NCBI RefSeq assembly: GCF_000494755.1
Contig: NC_022657.1
Span: 1,437,501 to 1,501,500, forward strand
Reading direction: 5' to 3'
Source of the DNA: Amorphoplanes friuliensis DSM 7358
GTDB taxonomy: Bacteria > Actinomycetota > Actinomycetes > Mycobacteriales > Micromonosporaceae
Length of the DNA stretch: 64,000 nucleotides
Shown: piece after piece, positions 32,427 through 41,277 of the stretch
How the letters are laid out: every line of letters begins with the position of its first letter
Numbering within the stretch: position 1 is the stretch's first letter
Program-made: the position numbers and the translations under genes
Notes under the pieces: generated by a model
What the model was told of the DNA's origin: nothing
The model's input: only the letters and a program-made list of their open reading frames with translations
Database searches by the model: none

Positions 32427-33643
32427 CGACCAAAGGTGATCATTTGATGCTGACCTCCGCCCGGCTCGACGTTGCGAACGACCTGCTCGGCCTCCTGCGT
32501 GACTCCGGCACCGAACCCCGTCCCGACACGCAGCTGGAGGCGCTGACGCTGGCGGTTGCGGCCGACCTGCCCGTACTGCTGTGGGGTGAGCCGGGAATCG
32601 GCAAGACCGCGGCGCTCGGGCAGCTGGCCGAGGCTCTTGATCTGCCGCTGACCACGGTCATCGCGAGTGTGCACGAGCCGTCGGACTTCTCCGGGCTGCC
32701 GGTGATCGGCGACGACCCGGCGGTCCAGGGTGTGCCCATGGCCCCGCCCGACTGGGCCGTACGCCTGGTCCGGGCCGGTCGTGGCCTGCTCTTCCTCGAC
32801 GAGCTCTCCACCGCGCCGCCCGCGGTCCAGGCCGCGCTGCTGCGGGTGGTGCTCGAGCGCCGGATCGGCACGCTGCGCCTGCCGCCGGGGGTCCGGATCG
32901 TGGCCGCCGCGAACCCGCGGTCGTCGGCGGCCGACGGCTGGGAGCTGAGCCCGCCACTGGCCAACCGGTTCGTCCATTTGCAGTGGGTGCACGACCACGA
33001 TGTGGTGGTCCGCGGTCTCGGCGGCACCTGGCCCCGGGCGTCGCTGCCCCGGCTCGATCCGGCCCTGCTGCCGGACGCGGTCGCGTACGCCCGGCGCGCG
33101 GTGTGCGGATTCCTCGCCGCCCGTCCCGCGCTGGTGCATCAGCTGCCGACGAGCGAGACCCGTCGTGGCGGGCCCTGGCCGTCACCCCGGAGCTGGGAGA
33201 TGGCGTTGTTCCTGGTCGCGTTTGCGACCGCGGCCGGCACCTCCCGGGAAGTGCTGTCCCTGCTGGTCCGGGCCACGGTCGGTGACGGGCCGGGGCTGGA
33301 GTTGCTGGCCGCGCTGGACCGCATGGACCTGCCCGATCCCGAGACCCTCCTCGCCGATCCCGGGAACGCGGTGCTGCCCGAACGCGGTGACCTGCGCCAG
33401 GCCGTGCTCGACGGGGTGGTCGAGGCGGTCCGGAAGCGCCCCGAGCGCTCCCGGTGGGAGGCGGCGTGGGTGGTGCTGGTCAAGGCGATGGAGACCGGCG
33501 CACCGGACCTGGTCGTCGTGCCGGCCGGTGACCTCGCCGCACTGAGGCGCGAAGACTGGGACGTCCCCGCCGCGATCGACCGGCTCACCGGCGCGATCTC
33601 GGTGTCCCGCCGCGCGGACCGGGAGGGCGTGCGCGCCGCATGA
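32423..33643 (+). CDS. MoxR-type AAA+ ATPase
   Basis: 406 aa. Walker A GEPGIGKTAA and Walker B LLFLDELSTA lie about 45 residues further apart than in compact AAA proteins, with the MoxR region AANPRSSAADGWELSPPLAN as sensor 1. MoxR ATPases work as chaperones that remodel or load VWA partners. ATG 32423 is coupled to the upstream stop by ATGA; ATG 32447 with AAAGGTG upstream is an alternative. It overlaps the VWA gene by 4 nt. Confidence 0.82.
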   Translation: MTTKGDHLMLTSARLDVANDLLGLLRDSGTEPRPDTQLEALTLAVAADLPVLLWGEPGIGKTAALGQLAEALDLPLTTVIASVHEPSDFSGLPVIGDDPAVQGVPMAPPDWAVRLVRAGRGLLFLDELSTAPPAVQAALLRVVLERRIGTLRLPPGVRIVAAANPRSSAADGWELSPPLANRFVHLQWVHDHDVVVRGLGGTWPRASLPRLDPALLPDAVAYARRAVCGFLAARPALVHQLPTSETRRGGPWPSPRSWEMALFLVAFATAAGTSREVLSLLVRATVGDGPGLELLAALDRMDLPDPETLLADPGNAVLPERGDLRQAVLDGVVEAVRKRPERSRWEAAWVVLVKAMETGAPDLVVVPAGDLAALRREDWDVPAAIDRLTGAISVSRRADREGVRAA

Positions 33644-34866
33644 CCACACTGGACAGCGAGAAGCTGTTCGCCGCCCGGCTGCACGCCGCCCGCGTCCGGC
33701 CCTACCTCGCCACCGCGCTGTTCGCCCTGCACCCGGTCGAGTCCCGGACCGTGCCGACGATGGCCGTCGACCGCCACTGGCGGTGTTACATCTCGCCGGG
33801 GTTCGTCGACCGGACCCCGCTGGACGAACTGGCCGGGGTGTGGGTCCACGAGGTGTCGCACCTGCTGCGCGACCATCACGGCCGCGGCGACCGGTACGCC
33901 CTGGCCCACGGTCTCAGCGGGCCCGGCGAGCGGCTGCGCATGAACATCGCCGCCGACTTCGAGATCAACGACGACGCGTACGGGGACGGTCTGACCCAGC
34001 CGGCCGGGGTGGTCCTGCCGAGCCTGGTGCGGCTGCCCGAAGGGCAGTTGATGGAGGAATATCTGCACGAGTTCCGGCTGGGGCCGCACACGCAGAACCT
34101 GGTCTGGCTCGACTGCGGCAGCGGTGCCGATGGCCTGGAACGCGAATGGGACCTCGGCCCGGGTGACGCCCACGGGCTCACCGACCAGGAGCAGGACGCG
34201 GTGCGGTTCCGCGTCGCGAACGGCATCAACGGGCGGCCCGGTCGTGCCTCCAGGAACTGGCAACGATGGGCGGAGGACGTCGTCCACCCGCCGCAGGCCT
34301 GGCGTGACCTGCTCGGGGCCGCGATCCGGTCGGCGGTCTCGGGCGGCGGCGCCGGGGAGGACTACACCTACAGCCGCCCGGCGCGCCGGGCGGCGAGCCT
34401 GCCCAAGGTGGTCCTGCCGAGCCTGCGGCGCAAGCCCCCGCGGGTGTCCGTCGTCATCGACACGTCCGGCTCGGTCAGCGACGCCGAGCTGGGCAGCGCC
34501 CTCCTCGAGGTCGCCGCGATCGCCCGCGCGGTGGGCGGCCGGCGCGACCTGGTCACCGTCCTGTCGTGCGACGCGGCCGCCCGGGTCGTCCACCCGCTGT
34601 GCCGCGCCGAGGGCATTCCGCTGGTGGGCGGAGGTGGCACCGACCTGCGGACGGGTTTCACCAAGGCCCTGCGCACCAACCCGCGCCCGGACGTCATCGT
34701 GGCACTGACCGACGGCCACACCCCCTGGCCGGCATCGAGACCCTCGTGCCGGACGGTGATCGGCCTCTTCGCCCGCGACACCGGCCACAGCTCGTGGAGC
34801 GAGGACGACCCCGACTACGTCCCGAAGCACCCACCCGACTGGGCCCGCGTGGTCAGCATCGGCTAG
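33640..34866 (+). CDS. VWA-like / putative metallopeptidase (DUF2201) protein
   Basis: 408 aa. N-terminal half: WVHEVSHLLRDH near residues 68-79 is an HExxH zinc motif, and FEINDDAY later may give a third ligand, as in the DUF2201 N-terminal metallopeptidase-like domain. C-terminal half: a von Willebrand A fold with MIDAS DTSGS (near 275) and GGGTDLRTG. The pair MoxR-VWA commonly assembles or activates metal enzymes; here the metallopeptidase-like part suggests processing or scaffold use. Whether it cuts peptides is unknown. Confidence 0.8.
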   Translation: MTTLDSEKLFAARLHAARVRPYLATALFALHPVESRTVPTMAVDRHWRCYISPGFVDRTPLDELAGVWVHEVSHLLRDHHGRGDRYALAHGLSGPGERLRMNIAADFEINDDAYGDGLTQPAGVVLPSLVRLPEGQLMEEYLHEFRLGPHTQNLVWLDCGSGADGLEREWDLGPGDAHGLTDQEQDAVRFRVANGINGRPGRASRNWQRWAEDVVHPPQAWRDLLGAAIRSAVSGGGAGEDYTYSRPARRAASLPKVVLPSLRRKPPRVSVVIDTSGSVSDAELGSALLEVAAIARAVGGRRDLVTVLSCDAAARVVHPLCRAEGIPLVGGGGTDLRTGFTKALRTNPRPDVIVALTDGHTPWPASRPSCRTVIGLFARDTGHSSWSEDDPDYVPKHPPDWARVVSIG

Positions 34867-34888
34867 CGGCATCGTCGACGGAAAGTGA

Positions 34889-36082
34889 CTAGAGGTCGTC
34901 CCAGGGGCCGTGGCGGGGCTGCTCCTGGCGTGAGCGTACGGGCTCTGGCCGATCCTCCTCCCGCAACAGGATCGGCCAGAGCTCCGACAGTGTCACCGGC
35001 TCGGCCGGGATCTCGTCCGCGTCGGCGTCCGGGCGGTGCGGGTCCGACCACAGCGCCTGCACGCGGGGTGGTGGTGTCCAGGTCAGCTCGGGTGCGTGGT
35101 GGGTGGGCAGGGCCACGACACGTTCGCGGTTCGGGGGTGTCCAGACCGGTGGTGAGCCCCACCAGATGATGCGTTCCGCGTACCGGATCGGGGCCGAGAC
35201 CGGGAGGGACGGCTGCGAGGGCTCGTCGGGGAGGGCGTCCGGCGGGCGGACGGCCGCGCCGGTCGCCGGGGCCGTGGCGAGCAGGACGGCCGCGCCGATG
35301 GTGACAACGCCGGCGCCGATGGCGACCAGGCCCCAGCCGGGGCGGACGCTGTCACCGAGCAGCAGCAGCGCGACGGCCGAGGGGGCGGTGACCTCGGCGA
35401 TCCAGTGGACCGCGGTGACCTGGCCGACCTGGCCGCGTTGCAGGGCGTTGGCGTAGAGCAGCATGCCGTTCGCGGCGAAGATCAGCACCGCCCAGGTGAG
35501 CGGCTCGGAGACGATCGCCAGGGCCAGCGCGCCGGGATGTCCCATCGCCTGCTCGGGCAGGTGCAACGCCCGGCCGGACAGGGCCGCACCGCCGAGGCAG
35601 AGCCCGCCCATCGCGGCCACCAGACCCGGAGGACAGGTACGCGCCGCGCTCCGCCCGAGGAGCGTCAGCAGCACCGCAGCCGTGCAGAGCCCCCAGCGCA
35701 GCCCGGCCGAGGCGGGTGTTCCCTCCTGCGGCCCGGCCGACAGGGCCAGGACGGTCAGGGCGCTGATCGACACGATCACACAGGCGACGTCGCGTTTGCG
35801 CAGCTTGGACTTGAGGACGAAGCGGGCCGCCAGGACGGTGATGGCCAGGGAGCCCGCGAGGATCGACTCGACGAGATAAACCGCGAGCTCGCGGAGGGCG
35901 ACCATCGAGCCGGCCCAGGCGAGCACGTCGAGCGCGATGCCGGTCAGGTAGAGCGGATGACTGAGCGTGCGGGCCAGGCTGGTGCTGCGTTTGGCGGCGA
36001 CTGCCTGCAGGATCGACGCTCCGGCATAACCGAAGGCCCCGAACACGGTGATCGCCAGCGCGATCCAGCCTGCGGCGGTCAC
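34889..36082 (-). CDS. EamA/DMT-type membrane protein with cytosolic tail
   Basis: 397 aa. About nine hydrophobic segments in residues 1-285 in the EamA/DMT repeat pattern, including a glycine-rich end of the membrane part (GWGLVAIGAGVVTIGAAVLL). Residues ~290-397 are a hydrophilic, tryptophan/proline-rich tail (LTWTPPPRVQALW) not usual for transporters. Substrate unknown. It is convergent with the MoxR-VWA operon (22 bp between stops). Confidence 0.72.
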   Translation of the reverse strand: MTAAGWIALAITVFGAFGYAGASILQAVAAKRSTSLARTLSHPLYLTGIALDVLAWAGSMVALRELAVYLVESILAGSLAITVLAARFVLKSKLRKRDVACVIVSISALTVLALSAGPQEGTPASAGLRWGLCTAAVLLTLLGRSAARTCPPGLVAAMGGLCLGGAALSGRALHLPEQAMGHPGALALAIVSEPLTWAVLIFAANGMLLYANALQRGQVGQVTAVHWIAEVTAPSAVALLLLGDSVRPGWGLVAIGAGVVTIGAAVLLATAPATGAAVRPPDALPDEPSQPSLPVSAPIRYAERIIWWGSPPVWTPPNRERVVALPTHHAPELTWTPPPRVQALWSDPHRPDADADEIPAEPVTLSELWPILLREEDRPEPVRSRQEQPRHGPWDDL

Positions 36083-36182
36083 CGGAACTCACCAGCCGCC
36101 GCGACGCTGTGTATATCGAGTCATCACAATCTGATGATAGGTGTGCCGACCGCCTCCGCGCGAGGCCTTGCGACCTGCGGAT

Positions 36183-37913
36183 TCACTTCCCGATGCGGAG
36201 AACGGAGATCGTGTTGTCGTCGCCGTTGGACACATAAGCCAGCGTCCCGTCCGGTGACACCGCGACCGAACGCGGACTGCCACCCACTCTCACCGTCGCG
36301 GTCACCGCTCCGGTCCGTCCATTCAGTACGGACACAGAACCGCCGCCCTCGTTCACCACGTACGCGTGTGCGCCGTCGGTCGCGAACGCCACGCTCTGTG
36401 GTTTGCTGCCGACCTTGAACGGCCCGCTGCGCCGCATCGTCACCAGGTCGATCAGGTTCGCCGCGTCCGCCTCGTACCCGGCGACCAGCACTGTTCTCCC
36501 GTTCGGTGACACGGCGACACTGTGCGGAGCCTTGCTGACACCGATGGACCGCAGCACCTTGCCGGAACCCATGTCGATGATCGAGACGGCGTTCGACTCG
36601 TGGTTGGGGGTCACCGCGCGCATGAGGTTCGCCGAGAAGGCCACCGCGTGCGGGTTCGGTTTCACCGCGATCCGCCCGTCGGGATGCTGGTCCTTCGCCG
36701 CGAAGACCTCGATCCGGCCGCTGCTGTGGATCGGCACCCAGAGCCGGTCGTCGGGGCCGACCGCCAGCGTGAACGGCTGGTCCCCGGTGATCAGGTAGCG
36801 GACGACCTTGCGCTGGGCGGCGTCGACGACGGCAACACCGCTGCCGGTCTTCTTGTCGTTCTCATACATCGACACGAAGACGAGCCGGCCGTCCCGCGAC
36901 GTGGTCACGAACCGCGGGGTGTTGCGCAGCTTGATCGAGGTGACGCGTCTGGAGACGGCGTCCACCACGGACAGAACCCGTTCGCCCTGGTTGGCGACGT
37001 AGATCGTCCGGCCGTTCGGGGAGACCGCGACACCCTCGGGCTCCTTGCCGACCCGGATCGTGCCGGTCACCGCGGGCTTGGCGACGCTGACCACGCTGCG
37101 CGCGAGCGGGATGCGCGGGACGGTCGTGCCCTTGGGTGCCGCGACAGACGGGCCCGCCAGGGTGCGCGGAGTGGCGCCGGTCGTGGACGGTGCCGAGGTG
37201 CCGTCGAGGGCGGCCACCTGCTGCCGGGCGGCCTGCTCGTTCCTGTTCATCGCCACGGCCACACCACCGCCGCCCAGCACCACACCGGCGGTCAGCGCGG
37301 CGAGCAGCACGGTTGCGCCCGAGCGGCGGCGCGGAGGCGGCGCCGAGAGGACCGTCATGCGCGACATGGCGAAGTCGTTCGCGCCGTCGGCCGACGGCAG
37401 GCGCGCCTCGATCTCGGCGCGGGACGAGGGCGGGGGTGCGGTGGCCAGGCCGGTCACGCGTACCTCGGCCCAGCCTGTCGGGCCGCGGACCGTGACGGAA
37501 CCGTCGAGCCAGTCCGACTCGGGCTCCCACACGATGTGCAGCCGGCGTCCGTCCATCCGCGCGCGCAGGCCCGGACCGGCGACGGTCACCGTCGAGGTGG
37601 CGATGGCCAGCGGGGCGCCCTCGATCAGCACTTCCGCGGCCAGTTCCGGCGTACCCCGGACGACCGTGCCGAAGTCGACGCGGTCGGGATTGAAACGCAC
37701 GGCCGATCGCTCGAGCGCGGCCGTCGCCGCAGCGGCGACACTGCGGCTGTCCTCGTCCGTCAGACTCCGGAGCACCCGCCACGCCGCAGCTGCCATCGCG
37801 AGATCCGTGCTGTTCGCGAGCAGTTCCGCTTCGTCCACACCCCGCAGACGGGCGGCCCGGACCGAACTGTCGATCATGGCCAGCACCTGCGGCGGCAAAC
37901 CTCGGTTACTCAT
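36183..37913 (-). CDS. Membrane-anchored YVTN beta-propeller protein
   Basis: 576 aa. Residues 1-185 are cytosolic, including an Ig-like segment (VRFNPDRVDFGTVV). One transmembrane helix lies near 200-222 (TVLLAALTAGVVLGGGGVAV). Residues ~275-576 are seven YVTN-type repeats (VAVSPNGRTIYVANQG, then VAVSPDGTLAYVSNGD) forming an extracellular propeller. There is no catalytic motif; a ligand- or surface-binding role is likely. It is divergent from the sigma-factor operon. Confidence 0.78.
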   Translation of the reverse strand: MSNRGLPPQVLAMIDSSVRAARLRGVDEAELLANSTDLAMAAAAWRVLRSLTDEDSRSVAAAATAALERSAVRFNPDRVDFGTVVRGTPELAAEVLIEGAPLAIATSTVTVAGPGLRARMDGRRLHIVWEPESDWLDGSVTVRGPTGWAEVRVTGLATAPPPSSRAEIEARLPSADGANDFAMSRMTVLSAPPPRRRSGATVLLAALTAGVVLGGGGVAVAMNRNEQAARQQVAALDGTSAPSTTGATPRTLAGPSVAAPKGTTVPRIPLARSVVSVAKPAVTGTIRVGKEPEGVAVSPNGRTIYVANQGERVLSVVDAVSRRVTSIKLRNTPRFVTTSRDGRLVFVSMYENDKKTGSGVAVVDAAQRKVVRYLITGDQPFTLAVGPDDRLWVPIHSSGRIEVFAAKDQHPDGRIAVKPNPHAVAFSANLMRAVTPNHESNAVSIIDMGSGKVLRSIGVSKAPHSVAVSPNGRTVLVAGYEADAANLIDLVTMRRSGPFKVGSKPQSVAFATDGAHAYVVNEGGGSVSVLNGRTGAVTATVRVGGSPRSVAVSPDGTLAYVSNGDDNTISVLRIGK

Positions 37914-38045
37914 CGCATCACCACAGTCATCATGAGTGACGATCAGAGACAGCGAAACCCGTCACTATGAAGTTGGCATCTTTGGGTGCAACCTGGCAGT
38001 CCCGCTGCTGGTCCTTTTCGAAACGTCGACGAGCGGGGAGCGCAT

Positions 38046-38567
38046 GTGGATGCCGAAGAGGCCGTACGCCAGGCGTACGAGGTCCATTACCGGCGGCTGG
38101 TGGCGCAGGTGTTCGGGCTGATCGGTGACCTGGCGGAGGCCGAGGACGCGGTGCAGGAGGCGTTTGCCAAGGTGCTGGCCGCGCCGCGGTCGTTCGTCCA
38201 GGCCGACGACTCCGAGCGGTGGCTGCGCGTGGTCGCCCTGAACGTCGCCCGCAGCCGGTACCGCCGCCGGTGGGTGTTCGACCGGCTGGTCCGTGCGGGC
38301 CGGGTCGAGATCGCACCGGCCGCCGTGCCCGGTCTGTCCGCCGACCGGGTGGCGCTGCTCACGGCGCTGCGGCAACTGGCCCCGCCGACCCGCGAGGCGG
38401 TGGTGCTGCATCACCTGGCCGACCTTCCCGTGGACGAGGTCGCCGCCACGCTCGGCGTGCCGGTGGGCACCGTCAAGGCCCGCCTGTCCCGCGGCCGCGC
38501 CACGCTCGCCCGTTTCCTCACCGACGACGACCCCGCCCCGCTGACCGAGGAGGTCCGGCATGCCTGA
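38046..38567 (+). CDS. SigE-family ECF RNA polymerase sigma factor
   Basis: 173 aa. Region 2 (EEAVRQAYEVHYRRLVAQV, then EAEDAVQEAFAKV) and region 4 (LHHLADLPVDEVAATLGVPV, then VKARLSRGRATL) are typical of the actinobacterial SigE subgroup. The start is GTG 38046 with GGGGAG upstream. The stop region overlaps the next gene by 8 nt, so the partner, a membrane-anchored sensor-like protein, is co-translated and is probably its regulator. Confidence 0.86.
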   Translation: MDAEEAVRQAYEVHYRRLVAQVFGLIGDLAEAEDAVQEAFAKVLAAPRSFVQADDSERWLRVVALNVARSRYRRRWVFDRLVRAGRVEIAPAAVPGLSADRVALLTALRQLAPPTREAVVLHHLADLPVDEVAATLGVPVGTVKARLSRGRATLARFLTDDDPAPLTEEVRHA

Positions 38568-39843
38568 GCAGCACTTCGACGGTCTGCGTGACTACGCCGG
38601 CACCGCGAGCCGCCAGCCCGACTTCGCCGTTGTCCAGCAGCGTGCCCGCGGGGTCCGCCGGCGCCGCGCGGTGCTGACGAGTGTCACGGCCGCCGCGGCC
38701 GTCCTGGTCGCGACCGGTCTCGGGTACGCGACCACCAACGGCCAGGGTGACGTGTCGGTGTCCGACCCCTCGCCGGCGCCCACCGAAACGGCGGATCCCG
38801 GCGGCGACTGGCAGCCCCGGATGACCAACGTCGTCGGCGGCAGCGCCACGGACCTTTACGGCATCTACGAACGCTGCCGCGAGTGCGGCCCGGAGCTGTA
38901 CGCGTCCGCCGACGCCGGCCGCACCTGGAAACGCCGGGCTGAACCCCCGCAGACGCCGCAGAACGCCGACCCGCGGATCCCCACGATCACCTCCCTGGGC
39001 CAGGGGCTGCTGGCCTGGCACGACGGGCGGATCCTCACCCCGTCCGACCTGGACGGCACCGGGAAGGAGGTCCCGGCGACCGACGGACTGTGGACCTCCG
39101 TCGACGGCGGCCGCACCTGGAAAGCCGCCGCGGTGGACACCACGCCGGTCAGCGTGTTGCCGCCGGGCACCCGCCCGGTCGACTGCGTCCTGGCCGACCT
39201 GAAGCCGCCCTGCAAGATCTACGCCGTCGACCCCGTGACCGGGCGGTTCGCCCCGCTGGCCGCTCAGCCCACCGGCATCACCATCGAGGAAGGCTGGACC
39301 AACCTGACCAACGTCCCGCCTGGTGACACCGTGTGGATCCCGGGACTGGACCCGCAGACACGGAAACCGGCCGTGGCGGTCAGCGCCGACCGTGGCCGCA
39401 CCTGGCGCACCCACGTGTTCACCGACGGCGTGCCGGCCGAGGCGGACAACGGCTTCACCCCCACCATGTACCTCCCCGCGATAGCCTCCGGCCCGGACGG
39501 TCTGGCGTACGTCCTGACCTACCGGAAGGATCTCCGCATGGATCCGTACCGCACCACCGACGGCGGCGTCACGTGGAAGCGCGGCCAGTCGACGGACGAG
39601 ACCCCGGACGGCGGTTTTGTCACCGCCGACGGCGCCCACGTCATCAAGACCGGCGACCGGTTCCTGATCAGCACGAACGGCGGTGACTACGAACCGGTCA
39701 CCCTCCCCGGGTACCCGGAAGAGCTGCTGGAACTCACCCAGGTGACGTCCCGCCAGGCCACCGACCTGTACGTGGTGTCCTCCGAGGGCGACGCGTACAT
39801 CTCCGGGGACGGCCGGACGTGGCGACAGGCAGAAGGGCCGTGA
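38560..39843 (+). CDS. Membrane-anchored BNR-repeat protein, probable sigma partner
   Basis: 427 aa. Residues 1-39 are cytosolic and basic (ARGVRRRRAVLTS); a transmembrane helix follows at ~40-57, then an extracellular propeller of BNR/sialidase-like repeats (ASADAGRTWKRR, TSVDGGRTWKAA, VSADRGRTWRTH, TTDGGVTWKRG). There is no sialidase catalytic set, so it is a sensor or binding module. Placement overlapping an ECF sigma gene is typical of an anti-sigma factor, but no zinc-binding anti-sigma motif is visible; the short N-terminus would have to hold the sigma factor. Confidence 0.75.
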   Translation: MPEQHFDGLRDYAGTASRQPDFAVVQQRARGVRRRRAVLTSVTAAAAVLVATGLGYATTNGQGDVSVSDPSPAPTETADPGGDWQPRMTNVVGGSATDLYGIYERCRECGPELYASADAGRTWKRRAEPPQTPQNADPRIPTITSLGQGLLAWHDGRILTPSDLDGTGKEVPATDGLWTSVDGGRTWKAAAVDTTPVSVLPPGTRPVDCVLADLKPPCKIYAVDPVTGRFAPLAAQPTGITIEEGWTNLTNVPPGDTVWIPGLDPQTRKPAVAVSADRGRTWRTHVFTDGVPAEADNGFTPTMYLPAIASGPDGLAYVLTYRKDLRMDPYRTTDGGVTWKRGQSTDETPDGGFVTADGAHVIKTGDRFLISTNGGDYEPVTLPGYPEELLELTQVTSRQATDLYVVSSEGDAYISGDGRTWRQAEGP

Positions 39844-40337
39844 CGTTCTTCCGCTCGCTGGCCACCGGTCGCCGCACCTCCACCTACACGTACACCGAAC
39901 TGGACCCGCACGGCCGGCCCGTCCGCCACATCGAGCTCGACGCCCGCACCGGCACCTACCTCGCAGCCGGTGCGGGCGGCCACCCGCCGCCGGCCGATGC
40001 CTCCGAGATGGACCCCGACGACTTCGACGAGCTGTGGCGGCGGGCCCGCTGCTACCTCGACGGCCGCGCCGAGGTCCAGATCCACCGGGTCGAACCGGCA
40101 ACCCCGGAAGGCCTGCCGGTGGTGGTCCGCTGCGTGGGCGGCCGCGTCCGCGTCGGCACCCGCCTGACCAGCATCCGCGAAACCTTCGAAACCGTGACCA
40201 TCACGGTGGCCCGCATCATTTGTTACGGCCGCGACGTCCCCGAGATAACGCCCCTCCACACCGCGACCCTGATCCTGGCCGGCGTCGGCCACGCCAGGGT
40301 GCACGCCGACCTCCACCTCGACGGGTTCACTGATTGA
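39840..40337 (+). CDS. Hypothetical protein downstream of sigma operon
   Basis: 165 aa from GTG 39840, which overlaps the upstream stop as GTGA; an in-frame ATG at 39819 is an alternative. Soluble, mixed alpha/beta, no signal. It includes RRARCYLDGRAEVQIHRV and ends with a beta-rich segment. Co-translated with the BNR protein. Function unknown. It overlaps the convergent 95-aa gene by 11 bp. Confidence 0.6.
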   Translation: MTFFRSLATGRRTSTYTYTELDPHGRPVRHIELDARTGTYLAAGAGGHPPPADASEMDPDDFDELWRRARCYLDGRAEVQIHRVEPATPEGLPVVVRCVGGRVRVGTRLTSIRETFETVTITVARIICYGRDVPEITPLHTATLILAGVGHARVHADLHLDGFTD

Positions 40338-40614
40338 GCGGACCGTTGTCCCTCGCAGCGATGGCGTCGGCGATGAAGGCGCGGAAGCCGGCGAACTGCT
40401 CCGCGGTCAGCTTCCAGCGGCGCCCGCCCGCGATGTCGTTCTCGCCGTAGGCCCGGCCCAGGCGGACCTTGAAGCCGTCACCGTTCGGCGTCGCGGAGAT
40501 GCGCAGGTAGGACACGTGGTAGCGCACGCTTTCCTCGGTGCCGCTGTGGAAGATCTCGAGGACCCGCCCGTCCAGCACCAGGATCTGGTCGTCGAAAGCG
40601 AACTCCGTTGCCAT
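40327..40614 (-). CDS. Hypothetical small protein
   Basis: 95 aa. Beta-rich N-terminal half (DDQILVLDGRVLEIFHSG) and a C-terminal helix (LTAEQFAGFRAFIADAI), shaped like a small PH- or lipocalin-like domain. Follows the response-regulator gene in the same direction. Family unknown. Confidence 0.6.
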   Translation of the reverse strand: MATEFAFDDQILVLDGRVLEIFHSGTEESVRYHVSYLRISATPNGDGFKVRLGRAYGENDIAGGRRWKLTAEQFAGFRAFIADAIAARDNGPLNQ

Positions 40615-40632
40615 GTCTTTCCCATCTCGGAA

Positions 40633-41277
40633 CTACTCGATGCCCGCCTCGCGGGCGCGGACTATGGCTTCGGCGCGGCTCGCGACGTGGAGCTTGCTGA
40701 AGATGGCGCTGACGTAGTTGCGGACCGTCTTGTGGCTCAGGTTGAGACGGCCGGCGATCGTCTCGTTGGGCAGGCCGCGGGCGAGCAGTTGCAGGACGTT
40801 GTGCTCGCTCGGGGTCAGGGACGGGAACGGTGTGGCCGGCTGGGACGGTCGCTGGGCGAAGAAGGCGATGATGCGGCCTGCGATCGACGGGCTGAAGATG
40901 GCCTCGCCGTGCCCGACGGCGGTGATCGCGCGGATCATCTCGTCGTCGTCGGTGTCCTTGAGGGTGTACCCGCGGGCGCCGGCGCGGAGGGCGGCGAAGA
41001 CCGAGTCGTCGTCGTCGAACATCGTCACCACGAGGATGTGGGTCTGCGGGGCGACCGTGGCCAACCGGCGGATCGCGGTGAGGCCGTCGCCGCCGGGCAT
41101 GTGGAGGTCGAGCAGGATCAGGTCGGGACGGAGCTCGCCGGCCAGGCGTACGGCCTCGACCCCGTTGGTGGCCTCTCCGGCGACCTCGGTCTGCGGCATG
41201 GTCGCCAGCAGCGCCCGCAGCCCTTTGCGGAAGAGCGGGTGGTCGTCGGCGATCAGGATCCTGAGGGGCTCGTTCAT
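40633..41277 (-). CDS. NarL/LuxR-type response regulator
   Basis: 214 aa. Receiver domain with acidic pair DD (near 11-12), phosphoacceptor Asp in LILLDLHMP (near 56) and Lys in YTLKDTD. C-terminal LuxR helix-turn-helix (LTPSEHNVLQLLARGLPNET, then SHKTVRNYVSAIFSKL). It is coupled to the histidine kinase gene by ATGA and forms the two-component pair with it. Targets unknown. Confidence 0.88.
   Translation of the reverse strand: MNEPLRILIADDHPLFRKGLRALLATMPQTEVAGEATNGVEAVRLAGELRPDLILLDLHMPGGDGLTAIRRLATVAPQTHILVVTMFDDDDSVFAALRAGARGYTLKDTDDDEMIRAITAVGHGEAIFSPSIAGRIIAFFAQRPSQPATPFPSLTPSEHNVLQLLARGLPNETIAGRLNLSHKTVRNYVSAIFSKLHVASRAEAIVRAREAGIE

Noticed and set aside
33139..34872. Minus-strand open frame opposite the MoxR/VWA genes
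   Set aside because: Antisense shadow; the + strand genes have complete motifs and coupled starts.
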